Source: Gelidibacter algens (GTDB lineage: Bacteria > Bacteroidota > Bacteroidia > Flavobacteriales > Flavobacteriaceae). Taken from it: DNA of 37,976 nt. Of the stretch, positions 23,974 to 33,104 are shown in pieces; within the stretch, counting starts at the first letter, position 1, and each line of letters opens with the position of its first letter. A program made the position numbers and the translations under genes. The DNA lies in assembly GCF_001678675.1 (NCBI RefSeq), contig NZ_LZRN01000039.1, positions 1-37,976 on the forward strand, given 5' to 3'. The notes under the pieces are model-generated. The model was given only the letters and a program-made list of their open reading frames with translations. It was not told the origin of the DNA and did not search any database.

Positions 23974-24768
23974 ATGAAGAAGAAACCATTGATTTTAGTG
24001 ACTAATGATGATGGTATTACAGCACCCGGACTACGCACTTTAATTGAAGTGATGAAGACCATTGGTGAGGTAGTCGTGGTTGCTCCGGATAGTCCGCAAA
24101 GTGCTATGGGACATGCCATTACCATTAATTCAACTTTATATGTAGAAGCGGTACACATTGACACTGGAGATCAAAAAGAATACAGCTGTTCCGGTACACC
24201 AGCCGATTGCGTAAAATTGGCAGTGAAGCAACTTTTGGGGCGGCGGCCTGACATTTGCGTCTCTGGCATCAATCATGGCTCCAATTCGTCCATCAACGTC
24301 ATTTATTCAGGTACTATGAGTGCCGCTTTGGAAGCAGGTATTGAAGGGATTCCTGCCGTTGGTTTTTCATTATGCGATTATAAGTGGACCGCCAATTTTG
24401 AGGCCTGTAAGAGTTATGTCAAAACCATTGTTGAAAATGTATTGGAACACGGTTTACCAAATGGGGTGGTCTTGAATGTCAATATCCCTAATTTGGCTAA
24501 AGATGATATTAAAGGCATTAGAGTGTCCCGTCAAGCAAAAGCAAATTGGGAAGAAGAATTTGACAAACGCAAAAACCCACAAGGACGCGATTATTATTGG
24601 TTAACCGGCAAATTTGTCAATTTAGATAATGGCGAAGATACAGATGAATGGGCTTTGGAACATGGGTATGTATCCGTTGTGCCAGTTCAGTTTGATCTTA
24701 CCGCCCACCATTGCATACAGAACTTAAACTCTTGGAATTTAAATGAATTAAAAAAGAAGTATTTATAG
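23974..24768 (+). CDS. surE: 5'/3'-nucleotidase SurE
   Basis: Metal-dependent phosphatase that dephosphorylates nucleoside monophosphates (survival protein family). The active-site motif ILVTNDDGITAPG is at residues 7-19, followed by APDSPQSAMGHAIT, SCSGTPADCVKLAV and SGINHGSNSSINVIYSGTM, all diagnostic. Length 264 is normal. The start ATG 23974 is unambiguous. It heads a rightward group with a small membrane protein and lpxB; the small gene's open frame overlaps the 3' end of surE. Confidence 0.97.
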   Translation: MKKKPLILVTNDDGITAPGLRTLIEVMKTIGEVVVVAPDSPQSAMGHAITINSTLYVEAVHIDTGDQKEYSCSGTPADCVKLAVKQLLGRRPDICVSGINHGSNSSINVIYSGTMSAALEAGIEGIPAVGFSLCDYKWTANFEACKSYVKTIVENVLEHGLPNGVVLNVNIPNLAKDDIKGIRVSRQAKANWEEEFDKRKNPQGRDYYWLTGKFVNLDNGEDTDEWALEHGYVSVVPVQFDLTAHHCIQNLNSWNLNELKKKYL

Positions 24769-24776
24769 GATTTTTA

Positions 24777-25028
24777 GTGGGTGTGATCGCCAACGCCATC
24801 GGATTTATTATCGCGATTGTTATTTTTGGAAACGGTGAAGACATGACCACAGCATTCAAACAATCTTTGGCGCAAGGTTTATTCAGTAAATTGGTCAGCA
24901 TGGGTGCCATCCTTAATCTTGTGGTATTTTTCCTTTTTCTGAAACAAAAGCGCGATTACCGTGCCCGAGGCGTTATACTGGCTACGATTACCGTTACCAT
25001 TGTTACGTTTATATTAAATTATAGATAA
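24777..25028 (+). CDS. Small membrane protein between surE and lpxB
   Basis: A small protein with three likely membrane helices (GVIANAIGFIIAIVIFG, LVSMGAILNLVVFFLFL and VILATITVTIVTFIL) and a basic loop (KQKRDYRAR). Its function is unknown; genes of this kind recur between surE and lpxB in flavobacteria as far as I recall. As drawn it starts at GTG 24777 with 83 residues, but the open frame continues upstream to 24747 with plausible protein sequence (IKKEVFIGFLVG), overlapping the surE end. The only ATG there (24743) is out of frame by one, so the true start may be a rare codon (ATT at 24747) or the N terminus may be misread. The gene itself is likely real; its start is uncertain. Confidence 0.7.
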   Translation: MGVIANAIGFIIAIVIFGNGEDMTTAFKQSLAQGLFSKLVSMGAILNLVVFFLFLKQKRDYRARGVILATITVTIVTFILNYR

Positions 25029-25082
25029 GAACGACATATAACCTTTATCTTTTTCACGCATTATAAACGGCACTCTCAATAC

Positions 25083-26210
25083 ATGAAATACTATATCATT
25101 GCTGGCGAAGCTTCTGGAGATTTACATGGCGCCAACCTTATGAAAGCTTTACAAAGACAGGATGTCAATGCCCAGTTTAGGTTTTGGGGTGGCGACTTGA
25201 TGCAAAATGTCAGTGAGACACTAGTAAAGCATTATCGCGACTTGGCTTTTATGGGATTTTTGGAAGTGGTCATGAACTTAAAAACCATTACCCAAAATCT
25301 TGCCTTTTGCAAAAAAGACATTGAAAAGTACTCGCCCGATGTCATTATTTTCATTGACTATCCCGGCTTTAACTTACGTATTGCAAAATGGGCAAAAGAA
25401 AAAGGCTTTAGGACCCATTATTATATTTCTCCGCAAATTTGGGCTTGGAAAGAAAATAGAATCCATGCCATCAAACGCGATGTTGACCACATGTACGTCA
25501 TCCTACCTTTTGAAAAATCGTATTACGAAGACAAACACGACTATCCCGTTGAGTTTGTGGGCCACCCCCTTATTGACGCTATTTCCGATAGAACGCAAGT
25601 GAGTGAATATGATTTTAGAGCACAACACGCACTTTCAGACAAACCAATTATAGCGCTATTACCTGGTAGCAGAAAACAGGAAATTCGTAAAATGCTTGCT
25701 GTAATGCTCAGTGTTGTCAAAGACTTTGAAGAGTATCAGTTTGTGATTGCAGGAGCGCCGAGTCAGGACTATGAGTTTTATAGCACGTTCATCAAAAAGG
25801 AAAATGTATCCTTTGTCAATAATATGACCTATGATCTTTTAAGTTTGGCAACGGCCGCTTTGGTTACTTCAGGAACTGCCACTTTGGAAACCGCATTGTT
25901 TAAAGTCCCAGAAGTAGTTTGCTACAAAGGGAGTTGGTTGTCCTATCAAATTGCGAAACGCGTGATCAAATTAGACTACATTTCTTTGGTCAATTTGATT
26001 ATGGATAAACCTGTGGTGACGGAACTGATCCAAGATGATTTTAATACCAAGCGTTTAAAAAAGGAGTTGGAAAACATTCTCAAAACTGAGAAGCGTGAAG
26101 CGCTTTTTATGGAATATTTTGAGTTGGAAAAGAAACTAGGTGGGAAAGGCGCAAGCAGAAAGACGGCAAGTTTGATTTATAAACATGTAAAAAATGACCG
26201 CGCACACTAA
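25083..26210 (+). CDS. lpxB: Lipid-A-disaccharide synthase LpxB
   Basis: Membrane-associated GT19 glycosyltransferase that condenses lipid X and UDP-2,3-diacylglucosamine in lipid A synthesis. Signatures: N-terminal [67 protein letters not shown] and the C-terminal [14 protein letters not shown]. Length 375 is normal. ATG 25083 is the family start. It lies 54 bp after the small membrane protein and is probably in the surE transcript. Its presence confirms a Gram-negative outer membrane with lipid A. Confidence 0.97.
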   Translation: MKYYIIAGEASGDLHGANLMKALQRQDVNAQFRFWGGDLMQNVSETLVKHYRDLAFMGFLEVVMNLKTITQNLAFCKKDIEKYSPDVIIFIDYPGFNLRIAKWAKEKGFRTHYYISPQIWAWKENRIHAIKRDVDHMYVILPFEKSYYEDKHDYPVEFVGHPLIDAISDRTQVSEYDFRAQHALSDKPIIALLPGSRKQEIRKMLAVMLSVVKDFEEYQFVIAGAPSQDYEFYSTFIKKENVSFVNNMTYDLLSLATAALVTSGTATLETALFKVPEVVCYKGSWLSYQIAKRVIKLDYISLVNLIMDKPVVTELIQDDFNTKRLKKELENILKTEKREALFMEYFELEKKLGGKGASRKTASLIYKHVKNDRAH

Positions 26211-26412
26211 GTTGCAAATCGGCCAAAATCCTATAGCAGTTTATTAAAATGGGAACAGTATAAGGTAGTCTACTTTTTATACTATTACATACCATATATC
26301 AGGCATCACAAGAACAGGGATCAAACACCTCACTTTTGTAATCTTTAATATATTGCGCAATAGTGGCTTCGTTTTCCAATAAATTAATATTTTTATCAAA
26401 AATTACCTTGAA
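26211..26412. other. Gap between lpxB and the NlpC/P60 gene with a possible coding ghost
   Basis: No intact gene. On the minus strand 26299-26412 is open and reads like protein (VIFDKNINLLENEATIAQYI and on to EVFDPCSCDA before a TGA), but there is no ATG and upstream it runs into the nlpC gene. It may be the 3' remnant of a lost gene or chance. No clear promoter or terminator. Confidence 0.3.
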
Positions 26413-26934
26413 ATGAAAAAGATTGCCCTAATCCTTCTTCTCTTGGTCGTGTTTAGTAGCTGTAAATCCTCTAAACGAGTGGTCACTACCAAATCAAAGA
26501 CTGAAAAAATTGATTCAAGATCACATAGATCAGGATCAAATTCCACAAACGCCCAAGCCGACAATGTTGTGGACTATGCCCTAAAATTTGATGGCGTGAG
26601 ATACAAATACGGGGGTACTACAAAAAAAGGGATGGATTGCTCTGGCCTCGTTGTGACCTCCTTTGACAGTGAGAATATTGCGTTGCCAAGAACCACAGGC
26701 GACTTGTCAGTAACTGGAGATTGGGTTGATTTAAAGGAAGTAGACAAAGGCGATCTCTTATTTTTTGCCACAAGAAGGAACAGCAGAGACGTTAATCACG
26801 TTGGGATTGTTACGTCTGCAAGAGAAGGGTTTGTTGAATTTATCCACGCCAGCACCAGTAGCGGCGTGATAATTTCCAACTTGGCCGAAAAATATTGGTA
26901 CTTTGCCTTTGTTCAGGCCAGACGCGTTCTATAA
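26413..26934 (+). CDS. NlpC/P60 family lipoprotein (C40 cell-wall peptidase)
   Basis: A 173-residue envelope peptidase likely to cut within peptidoglycan stem peptides. A lipoprotein signal peptide ends in VVFSSCKSS (lipobox Cys near residue 17), followed by a basic, Ser-rich linker and the NlpC/P60 domain. The catalytic Cys is in KKGMDCSGLV (about residue 76), the catalytic His in VNHVGIVT (about 128) and the third polar residue is the His in EFIHAST (about 143). The domain order matches Spr/MepS-like enzymes. comEC begins 27 bp later, suggesting co-transcription. Confidence 0.93.
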   Translation: MKKIALILLLLVVFSSCKSSKRVVTTKSKTEKIDSRSHRSGSNSTNAQADNVVDYALKFDGVRYKYGGTTKKGMDCSGLVVTSFDSENIALPRTTGDLSVTGDWVDLKEVDKGDLLFFATRRNSRDVNHVGIVTSAREGFVEFIHASTSSGVIISNLAEKYWYFAFVQARRVL

Positions 26935-26960
26935 CACTAATTTTTAGTAACTTAGAGCGC

Positions 26961-29003
26961 ATGAAATTACTCAATTTTGCGCTCATCAAGATTACTGGTT
27001 GTCTTATTGCGGGGATTATATTTATACACTATTTTGAACTCCAGATCAAAGTCACTCTTGTGGCAGTTGGTATGCTTCTCATTAGTTTATCGGGATTTTT
27101 GATTGTCGAGAAAGGACGTTGGGTAAAGTCCAACGGATTTGGAATACTGGCATTGTTCACGTTCTTTGTTATTGGTATATTGACCTATCAACTCCATGAT
27201 CAAAAAACTTTTAAAACTCATTACACACAACACATTGACCCGGCTAAAGATTCGATAGAAACAATTACTTTTCGCATTAGGGAAGTGCTCAAACCTAGCG
27301 CGTATCATAATAAATATAGTGTTGACATTTTAAAAATCAACAATCAATCACTAAGTGGAAAAACGCTTTTAAACGTCCAAAAAGACAGTCTTTCAAGCCC
27401 CTTCAAAGTAGATGATGTCTTCCTTGATTCCTCAAACTTAGTAGAGCTGAGCCCTCCTTTAAATCCAGACCAGTTTGATTATAAAGCCTATCTCCAAAAA
27501 CAATACATCTACCATCAAGTTTTCTCAGACCACCAACATCTTTTAAAGCTTTCCTCAAATACACAGACGTTTTTTGGTTATGCCGCAAACTTGCGCCGAA
27601 CGATCAACACAAAGCTAAAATCAAAAAATTTCAAACCTGATGAATTGGCACTCATCAATGCTTTATTGTTAGGACAACGGCAAGATATCAGTCCAGAAAT
27701 TTATGACAGCTATACCAAAGCGGGCGCCATTCATATCCTTGCGGTTTCGGGCTTGCATGTTGGGATTATTTTGCTACTACTAAATTCATTATTCAAACCA
27801 TTGGAATATCTACGCCATGGTAAGATTATAAAAACCGTCGTGCTTGTATTAATGTTATGGAGCTTTGCCATTATCGCCGGATTATCAGCATCAGTGACTA
27901 GGGCTGTGATGATGTTCAGTATTGTGGCTATTGGGATGAATTTGAAAAGTCCTTCCAACATTTATAATACCTTGGTCATTTCTATGCTTTTTCTGTTGCT
28001 TTTTAAGCCGCTATTCCTATTTGACGTCGGGTTTCAAATGAGTTATTTGGCGGTTTTGGCAATTGTGAGCATTCAACCATCACTTGTAAAATTATGGCTG
28101 CCAAAATTCAAACCTCTAAATAAATTATGGCAGATATTTACGGTAACACTGGCAGCGCAATTAGGTGTTGTACCCATTAGTCTGTTTTATTTCCATCAAT
28201 TTCCAGGCTTGTTCTTCATATCCAATTTAGTAATTATCCCAGTACTAGGAATTATTTTAGGCCTTGGTATTCTGGTGATTTTTTTAGGACTGATCAATTT
28301 TCTTCCTACTTGGCTAGCTGATTTGTATGGCGGCATGATCAGTATAATGAATAGCTTTGTGCGATGGATCTCACAACAGGAACGTTTTGTTTTCCAGGAT
28401 GTCTCCTTCGGATTGCTGCAGGTATTTACGGCCTATCTTTTAATCGTAACGTTCTTGCTCTTATTCAAAAAGCAAAATTTTAAACGTTTGACCATAGCGA
28501 TGATTGCTGTCTTGATCTTTCAATCAGTTTTAATTTTTGATAAGAACAAGAACCAAACCGAAGCCTTTATAGTCTTCCATAAAAGCAGATACAGTATGAT
28601 GGGCATCAAAAAGAACGCCACCATGACCGTGTTGCACAACTTGGACAGCTCCATCTATTCCAGAGACAATGTGACTAGAAATTTTAAAGTTGGTAACGCG
28701 CTAACAGCTATAAAACAGGATACCTTACAAAGCATCTACATCTTCAACAACCAGAAAATCTTAGTGGTGGACAGTTCAGGAGTTTACAAGTTACCGCAAT
28801 TTCAACCGAAGTATGTGGTGTTGAGGAATTCTCCAAAAATCAATCTGACACGCTTATTGGAGACTATCAAACCTACATTGATTATAGCAGATGGCAGCAA
28901 TTATAAATCCTATCTCGAACGCTGGGAAGCGAGTTGTATTAAACAAAACGTACCCTTCCACTTGACCAGTAGAGAGGGCGCTTTTGTACTAAAAAAGGAT
29001 TAA
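26961..29003 (+). CDS. ComEC/Rec2 family competence protein
   Basis: Polytopic inner-membrane protein of about 680 residues, presumed channel for single-stranded DNA during natural transformation. An N-terminal DUF4131-like region (membrane helices, then a soluble OB-like part, about residues 30-190) is followed by the Competence domain, whose hallmark GAIHILAVSGLHVGIILLLL lies near residue 255-275, and many further helices to about residue 525. The C-terminal 150 residues are soluble but I do not see the metal-binding HxHxDH motif of a full metallo-beta-lactamase domain, so this is the shorter Bacteroidetes form. The open frame extends back to 26895 inside the preceding gene, but ATG 26961 (MKLLNFALIKITGCL) is the sensible start. 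Confidence 0.93.
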   Translation: MKLLNFALIKITGCLIAGIIFIHYFELQIKVTLVAVGMLLISLSGFLIVEKGRWVKSNGFGILALFTFFVIGILTYQLHDQKTFKTHYTQHIDPAKDSIETITFRIREVLKPSAYHNKYSVDILKINNQSLSGKTLLNVQKDSLSSPFKVDDVFLDSSNLVELSPPLNPDQFDYKAYLQKQYIYHQVFSDHQHLLKLSSNTQTFFGYAANLRRTINTKLKSKNFKPDELALINALLLGQRQDISPEIYDSYTKAGAIHILAVSGLHVGIILLLLNSLFKPLEYLRHGKIIKTVVLVLMLWSFAIIAGLSASVTRAVMMFSIVAIGMNLKSPSNIYNTLVISMLFLLLFKPLFLFDVGFQMSYLAVLAIVSIQPSLVKLWLPKFKPLNKLWQIFTVTLAAQLGVVPISLFYFHQFPGLFFISNLVIIPVLGIILGLGILVIFLGLINFLPTWLADLYGGMISIMNSFVRWISQQERFVFQDVSFGLLQVFTAYLLIVTFLLLFKKQNFKRLTIAMIAVLIFQSVLIFDKNKNQTEAFIVFHKSRYSMMGIKKNATMTVLHNLDSSIYSRDNVTRNFKVGNALTAIKQDTLQSIYIFNNQKILVVDSSGVYKLPQFQPKYVVLRNSPKINLTRLLETIKPTLIIADGSNYKSYLERWEASCIKQNVPFHLTSREGAFVLKKD

Positions 29004-29095
29004 ATGAATTTGAATGCGATGTTTTGTTGCTGGAAGAGATCGCAGATTGACATACAAATATTACAATTTGGCAACTCCCAACTTTACAACTCAAC

Positions 29096-29644
29096 TTACC
29101 CCTTAAATTCTGGTTTAAAGGCGGAGTAATAGGTGTTAAAATCTTCTTGGGTTTTCATTTCCTTATGTTTATCATTCTGGAACATTTTTAGATAAAGTTC
29201 CAATTGTTGTGGATTTTGATAGCCTCTGACAGGAAAAATCATGTCGCCATTTTCATCAAAAAATACGATTGTTGGATAGGCATTTACTTGAAGCGCATGT
29301 GTTAAATCATGTACACTATTTCTTCGGCTGGCCATTTCTGCCTTGTAGCCTTTATTTGCGTAGCTGTTGCCTTTATAGTTGATGACCTCATTGCCCTCTG
29401 CATCAAATTTCACAGCATAATAATTGTCATTGACATATTTGGCCACATCAGGATTTTGAAATGTGTTTCTATCTAACATTTTACAAGGACCACACCAGTT
29501 GGTGTACACGTCCATCATAATTTTTTTAGGATTCTTTTTTTGAAGGGCGAGTGCCTCTTCAAAAGTGACCCATTTTATTTGTTGTCCCATACTGTTGAAG
29601 GCTATAAACATCGTCAACACCATTAACAATCCAAATCTTTTCAT
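29096..29644 (-). CDS. Secreted thioredoxin-like protein
   Basis: A 182-residue protein with a signal peptide (MKRFGLLMVLTMFIAFNSMG, cleavage expected near residue 20) and a thioredoxin fold carrying the WCGPC redox motif (about residues 49-53, VYTNWCGPCKMLDRNTF). The cis-Pro region reads VNAYPTIVFFDENG. It resembles the thioredoxin-like domain fused to DsbD in other bacteria (thioredoxin_7 type). It probably reduces or isomerises disulfides in the periplasm. It is separated from the peptide transporter upstream by a terminator, so it has its own transcription. Confidence 0.9.
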   Translation of the reverse strand: MKRFGLLMVLTMFIAFNSMGQQIKWVTFEEALALQKKNPKKIMMDVYTNWCGPCKMLDRNTFQNPDVAKYVNDNYYAVKFDAEGNEVINYKGNSYANKGYKAEMASRRNSVHDLTHALQVNAYPTIVFFDENGDMIFPVRGYQNPQQLELYLKMFQNDKHKEMKTQEDFNTYYSAFKPEFKG

Positions 29645-29683
29645 AATCCTATTTTTTTTGCAAATCTAAGTTTAAACTACAAA

Positions 29684-29707
29684 AAATGCTCCAAAAGCGG
29701 AGCATTT
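29684..29707 (-). terminator. Terminator after the POT transporter genes
   Basis: Arms AAATGCTCC (29684-29692) and GGAGCATTT (29699-29707) with a 6-nt loop; on the minus strand the stem is followed by six T. It lies about 27 nt after the stop of the first peptide transporter and should end the peptidase-transporter transcript. Confidence 0.85.
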
Positions 29708-29733
29708 CACGTTTATTTAACTATTTGAAGATT

Positions 29734-31314
29734 TTATCTCACACCGTGCATGAGTTTGTTCATGATTGGCGTTAAGGCCATTACAATAAGTCCGGCGATA
29801 ATAGGTATTATTGTGAAAATCAAAAAGAACGTACTCATATCATATGAAGCTGAGATTTTATCAATCATTCCACCCATTTCTCCAGCAGCTTTATTACCAA
29901 GGCCAACAGCAATATACCAGAGCCCAAACATAAGTCCTATTTTACCTGCTGGCACTAACTTACTTACATAGGACAATCCTACAGGTGATAAGGATAGCTC
30001 GCCTAAAGTATGCAGTAGGTAGGCTAAAATTAACCAAATCATACTCACAGAAGCTGTTTGAGCACCTTGTTGAATTGATGCAGAGCCATAGGCAAGAATG
30101 CCAAATCCTAAGCCTAACAATACCAAACCTATTCCAAATTTAACTGAAGCAGGAGGATTGTATTTGCTCTCCCAGATTTTGGAGACCAATGGTGCAAAAG
30201 CGATGATATAGAATGAGTTCAAAATTGAAAACCACGATGCAGGAACTTCCGTGCCAATGGTATTGAATTGATTATATAACATCCAAATGACAATTCCCCA
30301 AATAATTGCAAAACTTGTCCCTAACGATATATTTGAGAGGGCGTATTTTTTAAAAGTTATTTGAAACAGTTTAAATAGCACATAAGTTATGATCATCAAA
30401 GGCACTATGGTAAGCAACGTATTTGCTATTCTGAAAATATCGGCACTGCTACCAATGAGCAATCGATCCGTATAATCTGCCGCAAATATCGTCATTGAAC
30501 CACCTGCCTGTTCAAATGCTGCCCAAAAGAAAATGGTGAAAAAAGCTAATATCCCAACGACTATATACCTATCACGTTGAACATTGGAAGGTACTTTCTG
30601 CTGGACTACTTGCTCCTGAACGTCTTTATCATGAACAATCGCATCGTTATATTCTATAGTTTTGGATGGTGACAAACCTATGCTTCCAAAAATGCCTTGT
30701 GCCAACCAAAATTGTAACATTCCTAAAAACATGAATACCCCAGCCAAACCAAATCCGTAATGCCAGCCAACGGTTTCACCTATATATCCGCATAATAGGA
30801 TACCAAGGAAAGCACCAGCATTCACGCCCATATAGAAAATAGTAAAGGCGCCATCTTTTTTGTCTTGGGCATTTACATAAATACCACTAATGATAGAGGT
30901 GATGTTTGGTTTAAATAGACCATTTCCAGCAACCAAAAGACCAATACCAACATACAAACTCCAAGGGGTGTCAAACGCCATTGCGGCATGACCTAAAGTC
31001 ATGATCAGCGCACCAATTGCAACGGCTTTTCTATATCCTAAATATTTATCAGCTAAGAACCCACCAATTATTGGAGAAAAATAAACAAGCATGGTGTAGG
31101 TACCATAAAGTCCCAATGCTTCTTCTCTTGACCATGCCCAGCCCCCTTCTAAAACAGAGCGTGTTAAGAAAAGCACAAGAATGGCACGCATTCCATAATA
31201 TGAAAAACGTTCCCACATTTCTGTAAAAAACAGCACAAACAAGCCAGAAGGATGGCCCATTAATAATTTACTGTTCATTTCAGACCCTTCGAATCTAAAC
31301 TTTGTCGTGTTCAT
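29734..31314 (-). CDS. POT/PTR family di/tripeptide transporter (1)
   Basis: Proton-coupled oligopeptide transporter of the major facilitator superfamily in the cytoplasmic membrane, 526 residues. The family signatures are clear: TEMWERFSYYGMRAILVLFL (the ExxERFxYYG motif) near residue 32 and the second motif GAFTIFYMGVNAGAFLG near residue 155. About 12-14 hydrophobic helices. ATG 31314 is used; the Met at 31278 (MNSKLLMGHPSG) is an alternative. It lies 12 bp after a second POT gene and downstream of a DPP-IV-type peptidase, so it likely imports di- and tripeptides released by that enzyme. Confidence 0.95.
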   Translation of the reverse strand: MNTTKFRFEGSEMNSKLLMGHPSGLFVLFFTEMWERFSYYGMRAILVLFLTRSVLEGGWAWSREEALGLYGTYTMLVYFSPIIGGFLADKYLGYRKAVAIGALIMTLGHAAMAFDTPWSLYVGIGLLVAGNGLFKPNITSIISGIYVNAQDKKDGAFTIFYMGVNAGAFLGILLCGYIGETVGWHYGFGLAGVFMFLGMLQFWLAQGIFGSIGLSPSKTIEYNDAIVHDKDVQEQVVQQKVPSNVQRDRYIVVGILAFFTIFFWAAFEQAGGSMTIFAADYTDRLLIGSSADIFRIANTLLTIVPLMIITYVLFKLFQITFKKYALSNISLGTSFAIIWGIVIWMLYNQFNTIGTEVPASWFSILNSFYIIAFAPLVSKIWESKYNPPASVKFGIGLVLLGLGFGILAYGSASIQQGAQTASVSMIWLILAYLLHTLGELSLSPVGLSYVSKLVPAGKIGLMFGLWYIAVGLGNKAAGEMGGMIDKISASYDMSTFFLIFTIIPIIAGLIVMALTPIMNKLMHGVR

Positions 31315-31326
31315 AGCGTACTACTA

Positions 31327-33060
31327 CTACTTATTGATGTCTGGATCTCCCAATTCATAATTTTCTTGCTCTTTTATTTCTCTTTCATTATCCTCAGCAC
31401 CGTGAGTCAAACGTTTTAAAGGTTTTAATAGCGCTAAGACTAAGATTCCAAAGAGAACTGTGAAAATTGTAATTCCAGAAAACACAGCATATTCGCCATA
31501 CTCAGATGCATTTTCTCCCAAAATACCAGCGACCTTGTTGCCCAAACCTGTTGCGGCAAAATAAACACCCATCATCAACGATGCATATTTTACAGGCGCC
31601 AATTTGGTTATAAAAGATAAGGCCACAGGAGAAGAACACAATTCACCAATAGTGTGGAACAAATAGGCAAAAACCAACCAATACATAGCAGAACTACCGT
31701 TCGCATTGTATTCTTTAGCAGCAAAAATCATAAATACAAAGCCCAAGCCCATGATCATGGTACCAATAGCCATTTTGAATAAAGAGGAAGCCTCTTTACC
31801 TTTTAGTTTTCGTTTCGCCCAATACCCCGCAACAAGCGTTGCGAAAATGATAATGAAACCAGCATTTAAAGACTGAAACCATGTTGCAGGAATTTCAAAT
31901 GGGTTAGTTACGAACAGGTATTTTTTTAGAACGAAAAACAATATAGCTGCCAAAGCTGCTCCAGCCATCCAATAGGTATAGCTTTTTTTTCCTTTAACCA
32001 ATTGATAAACACCTTTCAATGCAAAAATTCCAATTACTATATAAAAGAAGATATTGATATTATATAGGGAAGTCATTCTGTCCGTATTTTGTTTGGTATA
32101 AATACTCATCAATCCTCCAGCTTGCTCAAAGGCTCCCCAAAATACAATCACAATAAGAAATGATAACAATAACACCAAAAATCTATCTTTAAGAATTTGT
32201 GTATTCAAATTTTTATAAATCATCATCAACACACCTGCAACCAATGCGATAAATATATAGAGTGCAGTATAGCCCCAATTGTCAATCCCATCATAAGTAA
32301 AACCCGCGTAAATTGCATAAGCACAAATTAACACCACAACCCCTAACTGTAAAGGGGATTTGGATAAATTTGAGAATAACCTCACCAAGGAAACATCGTC
32401 TTTCTTTTCTTGTTCTGTTGGTTTATTACCTACATGAACCAAATATTTTTGACCATATAAATAAACTGCTAATCCGAAAAGCATGGCGATACCTGCCAGC
32501 CCAAATCCGTAGTGCCAACCTATTTCTTCGCCAACATACCCCACGATAAAAGTTGCTAGCAAAGATCCTAAATTGATGCCAATATAAAAGATGCTAAATC
32601 CTTTGTCACGTCTTATATCGCCTTCTTTGTATAACCCTCCAACCATAGTTGAGATATTAGGCTTGAGTAAACCAACTCCTAAAATTATTAAAGCTAATCC
32701 GGTATAAAAAGCCCACATTTGATCAAAAGCCAGAATTCCGTGGCCCGCAACTAAAATTAGGGCGCCATAAAGCACTGCTTTTTTCTGTCCAAAAACTTTG
32801 TCAGCTAGCATGCCTCCCGGTATGGACATCACGTAAACCAGCATTGTATACCATCCGTACAGCATAATAGACTGTGAATCCAACCATCCTAATCCTGGAT
32901 TGTCAGCTGTGGTTTTCTGAACTAAATAAAGGGTTAATAATGCTCTCATTCCATAGTAAGAGAAACGTTCCCACATCTCTGTAAAAAACAAGATGTAAAG
33001 CCCAACGGGATGACCCCAAAGTTCTCTTTTACTGGGTTGTAATGATACTGTTGTTGACAT
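31327..33060 (-). CDS. POT/PTR family di/tripeptide transporter (2)
   Basis: Second proton-coupled peptide transporter, 577 residues. The ExxERFxYYG motif reads TEMWERFSYYGMRALLTLYL near residue 30 and the second motif reads KGFSIFYIGINLGSLLA near residue 155. It is clearly paralogous to the next gene but longer, with additional hydrophobic segments in the middle (about residues 235-285) and a charged C-terminal tail (ERE-rich, ending near DPDINK). The tandem pair suggests an old duplication with possible split in substrate range (inference). It starts at ATG 33060, 45 bp after the peptidase stop, so the three genes probably form one transcript. Confidence 0.95.
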   Translation of the reverse strand: MSTTVSLQPSKRELWGHPVGLYILFFTEMWERFSYYGMRALLTLYLVQKTTADNPGLGWLDSQSIMLYGWYTMLVYVMSIPGGMLADKVFGQKKAVLYGALILVAGHGILAFDQMWAFYTGLALIILGVGLLKPNISTMVGGLYKEGDIRRDKGFSIFYIGINLGSLLATFIVGYVGEEIGWHYGFGLAGIAMLFGLAVYLYGQKYLVHVGNKPTEQEKKDDVSLVRLFSNLSKSPLQLGVVVLICAYAIYAGFTYDGIDNWGYTALYIFIALVAGVLMMIYKNLNTQILKDRFLVLLLSFLIVIVFWGAFEQAGGLMSIYTKQNTDRMTSLYNINIFFYIVIGIFALKGVYQLVKGKKSYTYWMAGAALAAILFFVLKKYLFVTNPFEIPATWFQSLNAGFIIIFATLVAGYWAKRKLKGKEASSLFKMAIGTMIMGLGFVFMIFAAKEYNANGSSAMYWLVFAYLFHTIGELCSSPVALSFITKLAPVKYASLMMGVYFAATGLGNKVAGILGENASEYGEYAVFSGITIFTVLFGILVLALLKPLKRLTHGAEDNEREIKEQENYELGDPDINK

Positions 33061-33104
33061 ATAAATTAAGTATTAGTTAGCTCGTTATGTGTTCTTGGAG
33101 AAAA

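Noticed and set aside
26961-29003. Metallo-beta-lactamase domain at the ComEC C terminus
   Set aside because: No HxHxDH-type metal motif is visible in the last 150 residues.
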